Below are positions 32,447-32,530 of a DNA stretch of 32,530 nt, in pieces. The notes under the pieces are model-generated. The model saw only the letters and a list, made by a program, of their open reading frames with translations, was not told the origin of the DNA and ran no database searches. Origin of the DNA: Mycoplasmatota bacterium (GTDB taxonomy: Bacteria; Bacillota_I; Bacilli_A; Izemoplasmatales; Izemoplasmataceae); the NCBI GenBank assembly GCA_030595255.1, contig JAUVDP010000014.1:1-32530 (forward strand), given 5' to 3'. Every line of letters begins with the position of its first letter. The stretch's first letter is position 1. The position numbers were made by a program, and so were the translations under genes.

Positions 32447-32530
32447 ATGGCAAGATATTCAAATGAATTTAAAAGAAAAATCGTAGAAGAAAGATTAATT
32501 CACAATAAAGGATTTGTGGATATAGAAAGA
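32447..32530 (+). CDS. Probable IS3-type transposase OrfA, N-terminus (cut by window edge)
   Basis: The last 84 bases encode MARYSNEFKRKIVEERLIHN followed by KGFVDIER. This is the usual beginning of the HTH_Tnp_1 protein of IS3-family elements (pattern YSxEFKxxIV). TTGGAGG lies nine bases ahead of the ATG. The frame is open to the window edge, so only about a quarter of a typical OrfA is seen. The left terminal inverted repeat is not clear; it should lie within or before 32390-32440. Confidence 0.72.
   Translation, partial: MARYSNEFKRKIVEERLIHNKGFVDIER

Overview
The window reads as a chromosomal segment of a very AT-rich bacterium of the low-GC Gram-positive lineage (Bacillota, or the neighbouring Mycoplasmatota such as Acholeplasma, Haloplasma or Izemoplasma relatives). 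Pointers are the gene order rsgA-rpe-thiN / rpmB / fakA-recG-plsX-rnc, which matches the Bacillus subtilis block; a DnaD primosome protein; a pheS T-box leader; an LtaS-type enzyme; GGAGG-like ribosome sites; and strong TTGACA/TATAAT promoters. Trp is written TGG in the proteins checked and almost all stops are TAA or TAG. The only confident gene ending in TGA is rpe, inside a start/stop overlap with thiN, so the code is probably standard with TGA rarely used. The species cannot be named from the sequence alone.

Layout. 1-132: the 5' end of a group IIC intron (minus strand), sitting directly behind the nth terminator. 141-7292 (minus): nth, dnaD, rnc, plsX, a small NTF2-like gene, recG (split by a one-base frameshift at a slippery heptamer) and fakA. 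Where Bacillus has fapR, fabD, fabG and acpA around plsX, only the NTF2-like gene is present. With FakA this fits growth on scavenged fatty acids. 7293-7739: divergent promoter region, then rpmB on the plus strand. 8037-13848 (minus): thiN, rpe, rsgA, an FtsX/MacB-type ABC exporter and its TetR regulator, with two operator-like palindromes overlapping the tetR promoter. 13965-16573 (minus): a small membrane protein, rlmN, a PH-domain protein and an ECF-type vitamin transporter S component; the last is divergent from a MocR/PdxR-type regulator (16672-17970, plus). 18001-22345 (minus): T-box-controlled pheS, an alpha/beta hydrolase and pheT. 22404-23141: a Bax inhibitor-1 family protein.

23271-25500 is a decayed accessory patch: a membrane-protein gene broken by an in-frame TAA, a C-terminal coding scrap, two small membrane proteins, and a clear frameshifted relic of an RHS/YD-repeat protein abutting an XRE-Fic gene (25481-26419). 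The Fic gene has a model promoter carrying two 16-bp palindromes. Next come a FrnE-type DsbA oxidoreductase and a minus-strand cluster marR, ywaF-like, LtaS-like and a small membrane protein, which looks like an envelope or lipid locus. The right end (plus) holds a tandem pair of unknown paralogous membrane proteins and the start of a probable IS3-type transposase cut by the window edge.

No clearly new multi-gene defence or signalling system is proven here. The best leads are the recG slippery-site frameshift, the RHS relic with its possible orphan immunity genes, the Fic operator pair, the MocR/ECF vitamin pair and the unknown tandem paralogues beside the insertion sequence.
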